From contig JBJXFU010000105.1 of the NCBI GenBank assembly GCA_046155885.1, positions 1-58,934 of the forward strand: 58,934 nucleotides of DNA, in the 5' to 3' direction. The position numbers and the translations under genes are program-made. Under the pieces are notes generated by a model, which saw only the letters and a list, made by a program, of their open reading frames with translations, did not search any database and was not told the origin of the DNA. The DNA comes from JAOADN01 sp046155885. Its GTDB lineage: Bacteria > Pseudomonadota > Alphaproteobacteria > Rhodobacterales > Rhodobacteraceae. Below, in pieces: positions 50,073 through 57,767 of this stretch. How positions within the stretch are numbered: position 1 is the stretch's first letter; the number at the start of each line of letters is the position of its first letter.

Positions 50073-50726
50073 TCAACTCATTCCCGCCTGCGTCACCTGT
50101 AGCGTGACGGCGGCGTAGAAGGTCATCGAGGCGGCCAGTACGAAGACATGCCAAATGGTGTAGTGGAAGGGCAGCCGGTCGAAGAGATAGAAGGCGATCC
50201 CCAGCGTGTAGAGCGCCCCGCCCGTCAGGATCAGCGCCACAACCGGGCCGCTCATCGCCGTAAGGAACCCCCCGGCGACGATCCCGGTCCACCCCATGCC
50301 GATACAAAGCGCAAGCGCCAGGCTCCGCAGCCGCTCGGGCGAGGCGAGCTTCAGCCCGATCCCCGCCGCGGCCGCCGTCCAGAGCCCGGCCAGCAGCCCG
50401 GTATGCCCGTCCGACATCAGCAGGAACGGCGTATAGGTGCCCGCGATCTTGGCATAGATCGCCGAATGGTCGAGACGGCGGAGCGCGCCGGTCCAGCGCC
50501 GTTGCCCGACGGTGTTGTAAAGCGCCGAGAACAGGATCGTCGCGGTCAGCGTCGCGGCATAGATGCCGGTCGCGACCAGCGAAAGGCCGTCGCCCCGGCT
50601 CAGCAGGGTCACGCCGATCAGGGCGGGCACGGCAAGCGCGACGGCGGCGAGCCCCGCGAGGTGCACGACAAGGTCGCTCCGCCGTTCGGCGGCACTGTAG
50701 CCGGTCCGGGTGCTCAGGGTCCGCAT
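50073..50726 (-). CDS. Hemolysin III / PAQR-family membrane protein
   Basis: A 217-residue protein with about seven helices. SDLVVHLAGLAAVALAVPAL starts the membrane domain. FSALYNTVGQRRWTGALRRL followed by DHSAIYAKIAGTYTPFLLM carries the conserved Ser, His and Asp residues. FHYTIWHVFVLAASMTFYAA contains the second His motif. Bacterial members (TrhA/YqfA) affect membrane lipid homeostasis and are not true hemolysins in most cases. I prefer ATG 50726, preceded by AAGGGA, over ATG 50747, which has no ribosome-binding site. Confidence 0.88.
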   Translation of the reverse strand: MRTLSTRTGYSAAERRSDLVVHLAGLAAVALAVPALIGVTLLSRGDGLSLVATGIYAATLTATILFSALYNTVGQRRWTGALRRLDHSAIYAKIAGTYTPFLLMSDGHTGLLAGLWTAAAAGIGLKLASPERLRSLALALCIGMGWTGIVAGGFLTAMSGPVVALILTGGALYTLGIAFYLFDRLPFHYTIWHVFVLAASMTFYAAVTLQVTQAGMS

Positions 50727-50896
50727 GCCGATTCCCTTCGGATGCATGTGGCGAAGGGGGGTCAGTCTATACCGAGGCGCCCGGAACCCGTGTGACGGCG
50801 GGGCGGCGGGATCGCGTCGGGATCAAATCCGCCCGCCCGCCCGGGATTGTCGTTGCGGGCGACCCTTCGGCGGCTTGCCGCGCCTTGCGGCGGCAC

Positions 50897-51226
50897 TCAC
50901 CCTTTCGCGCCGGACGGGTGGCCGCCGACATTCGCGGCGAAGGCCCTTTCGAAGGCGGTCTTCCTGCCTTCGTCGGCTTCCGTCTGGTGCGCCGCCACCC
51001 AGTCGGCATAGGGCATGCCGTAGTAGATCTCGCGCGCCTCGTCCTTTGTCATCGCGATCCCGCGCTCGGCGGCGGCCTCCTGCATCCAGCGCGCCAGGCA
51101 GTTCCGGCAGAACCCCGCGAAGTTCATCAGGTCGATGTTCTGCACATCGGGGCGCTTCCCGATCAGGTGGTCACGCAGCGCCCGGAAGGCGGCGGCTTCA
51201 AGCTCGGTGCGGGTGGCGTCGTCCAT
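50897..51226 (-). CDS. DUF1244 protein
   Basis: A 109-residue conserved proteobacterial protein of unknown function. The hallmark region NIDLMNFAGFCRNCLARWMQ with its FCRNCL cysteine pair, and EAREIYYGMPYADWVAAHQT, identify the family. The Cys pair may bind metal. It starts at ATG 51226 with GGAGCC upstream and lies 15 bp after the HAD phosphatase gene on the same strand. Confidence 0.9.
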   Translation of the reverse strand: MDDATRTELEAAAFRALRDHLIGKRPDVQNIDLMNFAGFCRNCLARWMQEAAAERGIAMTKDEAREIYYGMPYADWVAAHQTEADEGRKTAFERAFAANVGGHPSGAKG

Positions 51227-51241
51227 CGGCTCAGGCTCCGG

Positions 51242-51898
51242 TCAGTCGAAGAGGCGCGCGGCGCGGGCCCCGGCGATCAGGGTCTCCGCCCGGATATGGG
51301 CATCCGGGTGCGGATCGGGAAGAAGCCCCGCGACATGCACGACACGCATCCCGGCGGCCAGCGCGGCTTCGACGCCGGTATGGCTGTCCTCGAAGACGAG
51401 GCAGCGGGCGGGTTCGGTGGCAAGCGCGGCGGCGGCGGCAAGGAACAGGTCGGGCGCGGGCTTGGGGCGGACGGCGCGGTCATGGCCGAAGACGTGGGGC
51501 GCCTGGAAGAACCCCGTCAGCCCGGCGCGGGAAAGCTTTCGATGGGCCGTCGCGGTGGCGCTGTTGGTGGCGATGGCGCGCGGGGTGGCGCGGGCGGCAA
51601 GGTGGCCCAGAAGCTCGGCCGCGCCGGGCATGGGGTCGATGGCGGTCCCGGCGCGGGTGTCGATCTCCAGGGACCAGCGCTGCGTGAAGGCGCGCTCGTC
51701 GAAGGCCGGGCCGATATGCCGGGCAAGGCGGCGGTTGCCTTCGCTGTCGGAATGGCCGACCAGCGTCAGCACGAAGTCGCGCGCCACGCCGTGGCCGAGA
51801 TGGGCCAGCGCGGCGACGGCACAATCGACATAAAGCCGCTCGGTGTCGATCAGCGTCCCGTCAAGGTCGAAGATCACCGCGTCGCTTCCCTCAGACAT
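51242..51898 (-). CDS. HAD-superfamily hydrolase (beta-phosphoglucomutase/phosphatase type)
   Basis: A 218-residue haloacid-dehalogenase-like enzyme. Motif I is VIFDLDGTLIDTE with the nucleophile Asp, motif II is IATNSAT, motif III is RPKPAPD, and motif IV is CLVFEDSHTGVEAA. A helical cap lies between motifs I and II, so small sugar phosphates are the likely substrates. ATG 51898 sits two codons after a GTG that overlaps the preceding stop; either may be used. It belongs to the minus-strand unit with the amidohydrolase and DUF1244. Confidence 0.88.
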   Translation of the reverse strand: MSEGSDAVIFDLDGTLIDTERLYVDCAVAALAHLGHGVARDFVLTLVGHSDSEGNRRLARHIGPAFDERAFTQRWSLEIDTRAGTAIDPMPGAAELLGHLAARATPRAIATNSATATAHRKLSRAGLTGFFQAPHVFGHDRAVRPKPAPDLFLAAAAALATEPARCLVFEDSHTGVEAALAAGMRVVHVAGLLPDPHPDAHIRAETLIAGARAARLFD

Positions 51899-51900
51899 GG

Positions 51901-52644
51901 TCACACCCCCGCCTCGGCGCGCGCGGCCGCAAGGATCGGGGCCAGCCGGGCGGCCCAGCGGGCCTGCCCCCCGATGTCGCGGATCAGATCGTTCCTCACC
52001 TCGATCAGCACGTTGGGGCGGCCCGGTACCAGCGCATGCCGGTCGATGGCATCGCCGTCGAGGTGACCCGCGTAGGGCTCGTTGTCACCCACGGTCAGGT
52101 CCGGTTCGGCGGCCAGGCGGCGCAGCAGCGGCAAGGCAAGCCGGGTGTCGCGGTGCGAATAAAGGACGCCCACCTGCCAGGGGCGGGGGGGGCGGCCCTT
52201 CAGACAGGGGGTGAAACTGTGCACGGCGCAGATCGCGGTGCCGTGGCGGCGCGCCGCGAGAGTTTCGAGCGCATCATGATAGGGCCGGTAAAGGCGGGCC
52301 AGGCGGCGGCCGGTCTCGTCCCCGTCGGCGTGGCGGTTCGCCGGGATGATGGTGCCGTCGTAAAGCTTCATCACCAGCGTCGGGTCGTCCTCGCCGCGAT
52401 TGGGGTCGATGACCAGGCGCGAGAAGCGGGAAAGAATCGCAGGGGCGTCCAGCGCCGCAGCCAGCGCCAGCGTCAGCCCCGCAGCGCCCACGTCAAGCGC
52501 GATGTGGCGCGCCATGTCGGCGGGCGAAAGGCCGAGATCGCCGCCGGCGACCCACGTGGGCACGCGGTTCGAAGCGTGGTCGCAGGTAAGAAGCCAGGGC
52601 CCGGCTCGGTCCTCGCCAACGATTTCGTAGGAGTCCTCTGACAA
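51901..52644 (-). CDS. N-formylglutamate amidohydrolase-family protein
   Basis: A 247-residue zinc hydrolase family member (COG3931). LLTCDHASNRVPTWVAGGDL contains the first metal ligands, then SRFSRLVIDPNRGEDDPTLV, AICAVHSFTPCLKG, VGVLYSHRD and VLIEVRNDLI. The characterised family reaction is N-formyl-L-glutamate to formate and glutamate in histidine breakdown, but this short subgroup is rarely linked to hut genes. I use TTG 52644 (GGAAG seven bases upstream) because the family begins at this point. ATG 52728 would add 28 residues that include a perfect hairpin. It is divergent from pyk. Confidence 0.8.
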   Translation of the reverse strand: MSEDSYEIVGEDRAGPWLLTCDHASNRVPTWVAGGDLGLSPADMARHIALDVGAAGLTLALAAALDAPAILSRFSRLVIDPNRGEDDPTLVMKLYDGTIIPANRHADGDETGRRLARLYRPYHDALETLAARRHGTAICAVHSFTPCLKGRPPRPWQVGVLYSHRDTRLALPLLRRLAAEPDLTVGDNEPYAGHLDGDAIDRHALVPGRPNVLIEVRNDLIRDIGGQARWAARLAPILAAARAEAGV

Positions 52645-52665
52645 CTTTCCGCTTCCCGGCGCAGC

Positions 52666-52685
52666 CTTCGCCTGCTTAGGCGAAG
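52666..52685 (-). promoter_or_regulatory. Hairpin in the leader of the amidohydrolase gene
   Basis: CTTCGCCT (52666-52673) and AGGCGAAG (52678-52685) form a perfect 8-bp stem with a GCTT loop, 22 bases upstream of the preferred TTG start. It is either part of the 5' leader or, if ATG 52728 is used, within the coding sequence. It could affect translation or stability; no ligand-binding leader is recognised. Confidence 0.4.
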
Positions 52686-52780
52686 CGGGCAGGAAGCGCC
52701 AGTTGCCGTGCGCGGCGAATCCCGCCATAGAAAGCGCGCGCCGCCCGCGAGCGGTAACATGACCCCGGGGGCACACGCGG

Positions 52781-54226
52781 ATGAGACGCCTGCGCAACGT
52801 CAAGATCGTGGCCACGCTCGGCCCCGCATCCAGCGACTACAAGACCATCCGCGCGTTGTTCGAGGCGGGGGCCGACGTGTTCCGGCTGAACATGAGCCAC
52901 GGCACGCACGAGGATCAGAAGGCCCGCTACGACATCATCCGCAAGGTCGAGGCCGATGTCGGCCGCCCGATCGCGGTGCTCGCTGACCTCCAGGGGCCGA
53001 AGCTGCGGGTAGGGGTGTTCCGGAACGGGTCGGAGGAACTGGCCGTCGGGCAGAAGCTCCGCTTCGATCTGAACCCCGCCGAGGGCGACGCCACCCGCGT
53101 CTGCCTGCCGCACAAGGAAATCCTGATCGCGCTGGAACCGGGTTCGTCGCTGCTGGTCAACGACGGGAAGATCCGGTTGCGCGTCGATGCCTGCGGGCCG
53201 GATTTCGCCGACTGCACGGTGGTGGTCGGCGGCACCATCTCGAACCGCAAGGGCGTGAACGTGCCGGACGTGGTGCTGCCGCTGACCGCGCTGTCCGAAA
53301 AGGACAAGACCGATCTGGAATTCGCCTGCCGGCTCGGCGTCGACTGGCTGGCGCTGTCCTTTGTGCAGCGCCCGCAGGACGTGCGCGAAGCGCGCGATCT
53401 GGCGAACGGCCGCGCCGCGATCCTGTCGAAGATCGAGAAGCCGGCGGCGGTGAAGGCCTTCGCGGAGATTCTCGACGTCAGCGACGGGATCATGGTGGCG
53501 CGGGGCGACCTGGGGGTGGAACTGCCGGTGCATTCGGTGCCGCCGATCCAGAAGCGGCTGGTCAGGATGTGCCGGTCCGCGGCCAAGCCGGTGATCGTGG
53601 CGACGCAGATGCTGGAATCGATGATCGAAAGCCCGGTCCCGACGCGCGCCGAAGTCAGCGACGTGGCGACCGCGATCTACGAAGGCGCCGACGCGGTGAT
53701 GCTGTCGGCGGAATCGGCGGCCGGAAAGTACCCGGTCGAGGCGGTGACGACGATGGATAACGTGGCGAAATCGGTCGAAAGCGACCCGACCTACCGCGAG
53801 GTCATCGAATCGAGCCGCAAGATCGACCGGATGTCGGTCGCCGACGGCATCGTCGCCGCAGCGCGCGAGATTGCCGAGGCCACGAACATCAGCGCCATCT
53901 GCTGCTTCAGCCAGTCCGGCACCACCGCAAGCCTGGTGGCGCGCGAACGCCCCCGGGTGCCGATCCTGGCCCTGACGCCCGAAACGCGGACGCTGCGGCG
54001 GCTCTGCCTGACCTGGGGGGTGCATTGCGTGCTGACCGGCAGCGTGGACCGCTTCAAGATGGCGGTGGTGAACGCCGCGCGGGCCGCGCGCGACCACGGC
54101 TTCGCGACCGACAAAGACCAGATCGTCGTGACGGCGGGTGTGCCCTTCAACGTGCAGGGCACCACCAATATCCTTCGCGTCGCCCCCTGCGACGAGCGGT
54201 TGATTTTCCGGACCGACCCCGAATAA
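52781..54226 (+). CDS. pyk: Pyruvate kinase
   Basis: Converts phosphoenolpyruvate and ADP to pyruvate and ATP, the last step of glycolysis. It has 481 residues: VKIVATLGPASSDYKTIRAL, FRLNMSHGTHEDQ, LADLQGPKLRVGVF, ILSKIEKPAAVKAF (catalytic Lys), GIMVARGDLGVELP and VIVATQMLESM. The C-terminal allosteric domain is present (FSQSGTTASLVARERP). ATG 52781. A small membrane protein gene follows 30 bp downstream. Confidence 0.98.
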   Translation: MRRLRNVKIVATLGPASSDYKTIRALFEAGADVFRLNMSHGTHEDQKARYDIIRKVEADVGRPIAVLADLQGPKLRVGVFRNGSEELAVGQKLRFDLNPAEGDATRVCLPHKEILIALEPGSSLLVNDGKIRLRVDACGPDFADCTVVVGGTISNRKGVNVPDVVLPLTALSEKDKTDLEFACRLGVDWLALSFVQRPQDVREARDLANGRAAILSKIEKPAAVKAFAEILDVSDGIMVARGDLGVELPVHSVPPIQKRLVRMCRSAAKPVIVATQMLESMIESPVPTRAEVSDVATAIYEGADAVMLSAESAAGKYPVEAVTTMDNVAKSVESDPTYREVIESSRKIDRMSVADGIVAAAREIAEATNISAICCFSQSGTTASLVARERPRVPILALTPETRTLRRLCLTWGVHCVLTGSVDRFKMAVVNAARAARDHGFATDKDQIVVTAGVPFNVQGTTNILRVAPCDERLIFRTDPE

Positions 54227-54256
54227 AGTCACTCTTGGCTGTCAGGGAGGCTTGGC

Positions 54257-54481
54257 ATGGACACAGACCTTGTCCTTGTCATCGGAATCGCGGTCGCCGC
54301 GCTGACCTTTCCGGCGATCGTGTCGGCCTTTTCGGCGGGGCGGGCACCCAGGGTCGCGACCATCGCCGCGGTGATCGGCGGCGCGATGATCGTCACGGCG
54401 GTTTCCGAGCATCCCGGCGGCTACCGGTTCCAGGACCTGCCGCAGGTCGTGGTCCGGGTGGCGGACCGCTACCTGCACTGA
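54257..54481 (+). CDS. Small two-helix membrane protein, unknown function
   Basis: A 74-residue protein with GGGAGG seven bases before ATG 54257. Two hydrophobic segments (LVLVIGIAVAALTFPAIVSA at about 5-24 and VATIAAVIGGAMIVTAV at about 33-49) are joined by a short basic loop, then a polar tail. I recognise no family name. It lies 30 bp after pyk and is likely co-transcribed with it. Confidence 0.75.
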   Translation: MDTDLVLVIGIAVAALTFPAIVSAFSAGRAPRVATIAAVIGGAMIVTAVSEHPGGYRFQDLPQVVVRVADRYLH

Positions 54482-54536
54482 AAGCGGGGCGAAAACGCCC
54501 CTTTCCCTGCGGCTGCCGGTTCACCACTGTCGGGGC

Positions 54537-55853
54537 ATGCTGTCGCTTCTGAAGACCCCCGTTTTCCGCCACCTCTTCGCGGCGCAGGCGCTCGCGCTTG
54601 TCGGGACGGGGCTCGCGACGGTGGCGCTCGGCCTGCTCGCCTTCCGCATCGGCGGCGAGGATGCCGGGCTGATCCTGGGGACCGCGCTGGCGATCAAGAT
54701 GATCGCCTATGTCACGCTCGCGCCCTTCGCCGCCGCTCTCGCCGCACGCCTGCCGCGCCGGGCCTTCCTTGTCGGGCTGGACTGCGTCAGGGCGGCGGTT
54801 GTCGCCGCGCTGCCCTTCGTCACCGAGGTCTGGCAGATCTACGTCCTGATCTTCCTTCTGCAGGCAGCCTCGGCGGCCTTCACGCCGGCTTTCCAGGCCG
54901 CGATCCCCGACATCTTTCCCGGCGAACGCGACTATACCCGCGCCCTGTCGCTCTTGCGGCTGACCGAGGACATGGAGCAGATCGCCTCGCCGCTCCTCGC
55001 CGCCGCGCTGCTTTCCGTGGTCGGCTTCCCGGTCCTCTTCGCCGGAACCGTCGCGGGCTTCGCGGCCTCGGCGCTTCTGGTCGGAACGGCGGACGTTCCG
55101 CCCCGCCCCGAAGGCCCCGGAGAGCGATTTCTCGCGGCTGCTTCCGCCGGGGTTCGCATCTATCTGCGGACACCCCGGCTCCGCGGCGCGCTGGCGCTGG
55201 AGTTTGCGACGGCGGCGGCGGGGGCGATAGTCTATGTCAACACCGTCGTCTTCGTCGAGGGTCGTTTCGGGTCGGGCGAACCGCAGGTCGCGCTGGCCTT
55301 CGCGGCCTTCGGGGGCGGGTCGATGCTGGCGGCTCTTGCCCTGCCACGGCTGCTGGAAACCGTGGGCGACCGGCGCGCGATGATCGCGGGGGCGGCGCTG
55401 ATGCTGGCCGGGGTGGCGGCCAGCGCGGCCGCGACCGGGCTGCCGTCGCTTGCCGCGCTCTGGGCGGCGGTGGGGTTCGGCTTCGCGATGACCCAGGTTC
55501 CCGTCGGGCGCATCCTGACCCGCTCGGCCCGGGCCGAAGACCGCCCGGCCGTCTTCGCCGCGCAGTTCGCGCTGTCGCACGCCGCCTGGCTTTTCGCCTA
55601 TCCGCTGGCCGGCTGGCTCGGCGCGTCGGCGGGATTGCCGTTCGCCGGCCTGGCGCTGGCCGCGCTCGGCGGCACCGCCCTGATCGCCACCCTGCGGCTC
55701 TGGCCCGCGCATGACCCCGAAGCCGTCGCACATGCCCACCCCGACCTGCCGCCCGGCCACCCGCACCTGGCCGGAGACGGCGCCGCGCATGCGCATCCCT
55801 TCGTCATCGACCGGCTGCACCGGCGCTGGCCCCGCGCCGGCGGCCGCGCCTGA
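54537..55853 (+). CDS. MFS exporter with His-rich C-terminus (NreB-like)
   Basis: A 438-residue major facilitator, with an N-terminus VFRHLFAAQALALVGTGLAT and DIFPGERDYTRALSLLRLTED typical of the DHA3/NreB-type exporters. After the last helix the tail (about residues 396-425) is rich in His: HDPEAVAHAHP, GHPHLAGDG and HAHPF. Such tails bind Ni/Co/Zn in NreB-type nickel exporters, so metal efflux is plausible; drug export is the alternative. ATG 54537 has only a weak ribosome-binding site. Followed by the rpmI promoter. Confidence 0.82.
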   Translation: MLSLLKTPVFRHLFAAQALALVGTGLATVALGLLAFRIGGEDAGLILGTALAIKMIAYVTLAPFAAALAARLPRRAFLVGLDCVRAAVVAALPFVTEVWQIYVLIFLLQAASAAFTPAFQAAIPDIFPGERDYTRALSLLRLTEDMEQIASPLLAAALLSVVGFPVLFAGTVAGFAASALLVGTADVPPRPEGPGERFLAAASAGVRIYLRTPRLRGALALEFATAAAGAIVYVNTVVFVEGRFGSGEPQVALAFAAFGGGSMLAALALPRLLETVGDRRAMIAGAALMLAGVAASAAATGLPSLAALWAAVGFGFAMTQVPVGRILTRSARAEDRPAVFAAQFALSHAAWLFAYPLAGWLGASAGLPFAGLALAALGGTALIATLRLWPAHDPEAVAHAHPDLPPGHPHLAGDGAAHAHPFVIDRLHRRWPRAGGRA

Positions 55854-55862
55854 GCCGGACCC

Positions 55863-55891
55863 TTGCCAACCGCACCCGCCCCGCGTATAGG
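55863..55891 (+). promoter_or_regulatory. Promoter of rpmI-rplT
   Basis: TTGCCA (55863-55868), a 17-bp spacer and TATAGG (55886-55891) lie about 75 bp upstream of rpmI, predicting a start near 55898. infC is not upstream, so the two ribosomal genes have their own promoter here. Confidence 0.6.
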
Positions 55892-55964
55892 GCGCGGCTT
55901 ATCCTTCCCGCGCGGCCGGCCGATGTGGCATGCCGAGTCGCGCCTGTAACGACCGGAGATCGAA

Positions 55965-56165
55965 ATGCCCAAGATGAAGACCAAATCGGCCGCCAAGAAG
56001 CGGTTCAGGATGACGGCCAACGGGCACGTCAAGGCCGGCGTCGCCGGCAAGCGTCACGGCATGATTAAGCGCTCGACGGATTTCGTGCGGAACGCGACAG
56101 GGACGATGCTCCTGAGCGATTCCGACGCGAAGATCGTCAAGAAATACATGCCCTACGACCGCTGA
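55965..56165 (+). CDS. rpmI: 50S ribosomal protein L35
   Basis: A 66-residue basic protein: MPKMKTKSAAKKRFRMTANG then HVKAGVAGKRHGMIKRS, the standard L35 sequence. GGAG lies seven bases before ATG 55965. It forms an operon with rplT (12 bp gap). The usual infC neighbour is absent from the window. Confidence 0.98.
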   Translation: MPKMKTKSAAKKRFRMTANGHVKAGVAGKRHGMIKRSTDFVRNATGTMLLSDSDAKIVKKYMPYDR

Positions 56166-56177
56166 GGAGCCCGTCAC

Positions 56178-56537
56178 ATGTCCCGCGTCAAATCCGGCAA
56201 GGTCACCCATGCCCGCCACAAGAAGGTTCTGAAGGCCGCGTCCGGCTACTACGGATTCCGCTCCAAGAACTTCCGCACCGCCACCCAGGCGGTCGACAAG
56301 GCCAACCAGTACGCCACCCGTGACAGGAAGCAGCGCAAGCGCAACTTCCGCGCGCTCTGGATCCAGCGGATCAACGCCGCCGTCCGGCTGGTCGATGCCG
56401 AAATGACCTACTCGCGCTTCGTCAATCTCCTGTCGAAGGCCGGGATCGAGGTCGACCGCAAGGTCCTCGCCGATCTCGCCGTGAACGAACCCGAAAGCTT
56501 CGGCGCCATCGTCGAAAAGGCGAAAGCGGCGGCCTGA
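56178..56537 (+). CDS. rplT: 50S ribosomal protein L20
   Basis: A 119-residue protein needed early in large-subunit assembly: MSRVKSGKVTHARHKKVLKA, ASGYYGFRSKNFRTATQAV, KRNFRALWIQRINAAVR and KAGIEVDRKVLADLAV. GAGGAG precedes ATG 56178. L20 represses its own operon in many bacteria, but no L20-type mRNA structure is evident to me here. Confidence 0.98.
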   Translation: MSRVKSGKVTHARHKKVLKAASGYYGFRSKNFRTATQAVDKANQYATRDRKQRKRNFRALWIQRINAAVRLVDAEMTYSRFVNLLSKAGIEVDRKVLADLAVNEPESFGAIVEKAKAAA

Positions 56538-56570
56538 GGGCTGCGCGAGCGCGCCGGAACCCGAGTGTCG

Positions 56571-56606
56571 GACCCGCCCCCCGCAGGAACCCGCGCGGGG
56601 CGGGCC
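56571..56606 (+). terminator. GC-rich hairpin after rplT
   Basis: The run from 56571 (GACCCGCCCC) can pair with the GGGGCGGG run ending near 56606, giving a strong stem 34 bases past the rplT stop. No U-run follows. Confidence 0.45.
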
Positions 56607-56724
56607 GTCGCGCGCCACCTTCCCTCGGGTTCGCTTTGATCTGTCGCGACCCGCGACGTCGCGCTACCGTTGGCAGGGCGATTCCTCCGGCCTTGGCGGA
56701 ATCCGGAACGATCGCGGGGGTGGC

Positions 56725-57684
56725 ATGCTCTACACGACCTGGAAGAGTGAGACTTCGCGCTTCGCCAAGCCGCGCAGCACTGAACTGAAGGCGGTCGACT
56801 CGGCATTCGAGCGCTGCGGGAACTCCGCGACGGGCAATCAGATGCAGCGGCAGGCCATCGCGGACGCGCTCGCGCTTTGGATCAAGATGCAGAACCGGAC
56901 CGGCCAGTGGAAGGCCAGCATCCGCAACTCGACGAAAGATGTGTCCGGCAAAGGCACCGTCGAGCGTCTCTTCGACGAACTCGCGGCCGACGGCGCGGTG
57001 AACACTTCGCTCAGGCCCTACATGCCGGCTCCGCCGCCGGGGACCCCGCCGGCACCGGCGACCCCCGCGGCGCCGGCGGCCCCGACGCTCGTCGTGCTGC
57101 CGGCAGGGCGGATCGTCGATGCGCGCGGTCCGGACGGCGTCTGGCACAACTTCACCATCCAGCAGCATGGCAATTCCTGCGTCTGCGCCACGGTCCTGAT
57201 CGTCAAGCTTGCGCTCTACCCCGAGGCGAAGGGCCGGCTGACCGAGGCGATGATCCGCAATGCGATTGCGATGAAGGAAACCGGGCAGATGAACACCGGC
57301 ACGTCGCTCTTCGATGCCTCGATCACCCACGCGCATGACTGGGAGAAACAGGGCACGAACCCGCAGATGGCGGTGATGGCGCTGGGGCTTCAGCCCAACC
57401 CTGTAAGGGGAACGGTGCTGCCGAAGGACGAGACCGGGTTTCTTGAGAAGATGAAGGCTTCGACACCGAAGAACCCCTGTCTGGTCGGTTGGCGCTGGGC
57501 GAAGGGCGGCGGGCATTTCACTGTCTGCACCGGACCGGCTGCGGGCGATCCCACGAAGCTTGTGATCATCGACCCGCAGGTCGGGTTCCGCACCGTCGGC
57601 GCCGATGCGGCGGGGATCAAGAACTACGTGCCCCTGACCGGCATCTCGGGGCAAGCCGCCGACGTCGTTGCCTGCTCGAAGTGA
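56725..57684 (+). CDS. Unassigned protein with papain-like (C39-type) cysteine protease domain
   Basis: A 319-residue protein. The N-terminal about 90 residues (RSTELKAVDSAFERC, ALALWIKMQNRTGQWKASIR, GTVERLFDELA) resemble a module I associate with secreted or toxin-like proteins; that recollection is unverified. Residues 100-120 are a Pro/Ala linker. The C-terminal domain shows QQHGNSCVCATVLIVKLA, with Gln146 six residues before Cys152 as in papain-type enzymes, then GGGHFTVCTG with His264 and LVIIDPQVGF with Asp283. No signal peptide, no membrane helix and no adjacent immunity-like gene. It stands alone between rplT and pheS; ATG 56725 follows GGGGGTGGC. Confidence 0.7.
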   Translation: MLYTTWKSETSRFAKPRSTELKAVDSAFERCGNSATGNQMQRQAIADALALWIKMQNRTGQWKASIRNSTKDVSGKGTVERLFDELAADGAVNTSLRPYMPAPPPGTPPAPATPAAPAAPTLVVLPAGRIVDARGPDGVWHNFTIQQHGNSCVCATVLIVKLALYPEAKGRLTEAMIRNAIAMKETGQMNTGTSLFDASITHAHDWEKQGTNPQMAVMALGLQPNPVRGTVLPKDETGFLEKMKASTPKNPCLVGWRWAKGGGHFTVCTGPAAGDPTKLVIIDPQVGFRTVGADAAGIKNYVPLTGISGQAADVVACSK

Positions 57685-57767
57685 CCGTGCCGGGCGATCG
57701 CTCTGCCGAACTTGCAGTGGCGGGCGCTTCCCGCTAGCACCGTCCGGCATCGGCAGCGGGGACCGGG

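Noticed and set aside
48562..50307. 581-codon minus-strand frame spanning the transaminase and the repeat copy 2
   Set aside because: It runs antisense to the D-amino-acid transaminase and into the hemolysin-III gene in a different frame; only the repeat part looks protein-like, and it has no start signal.
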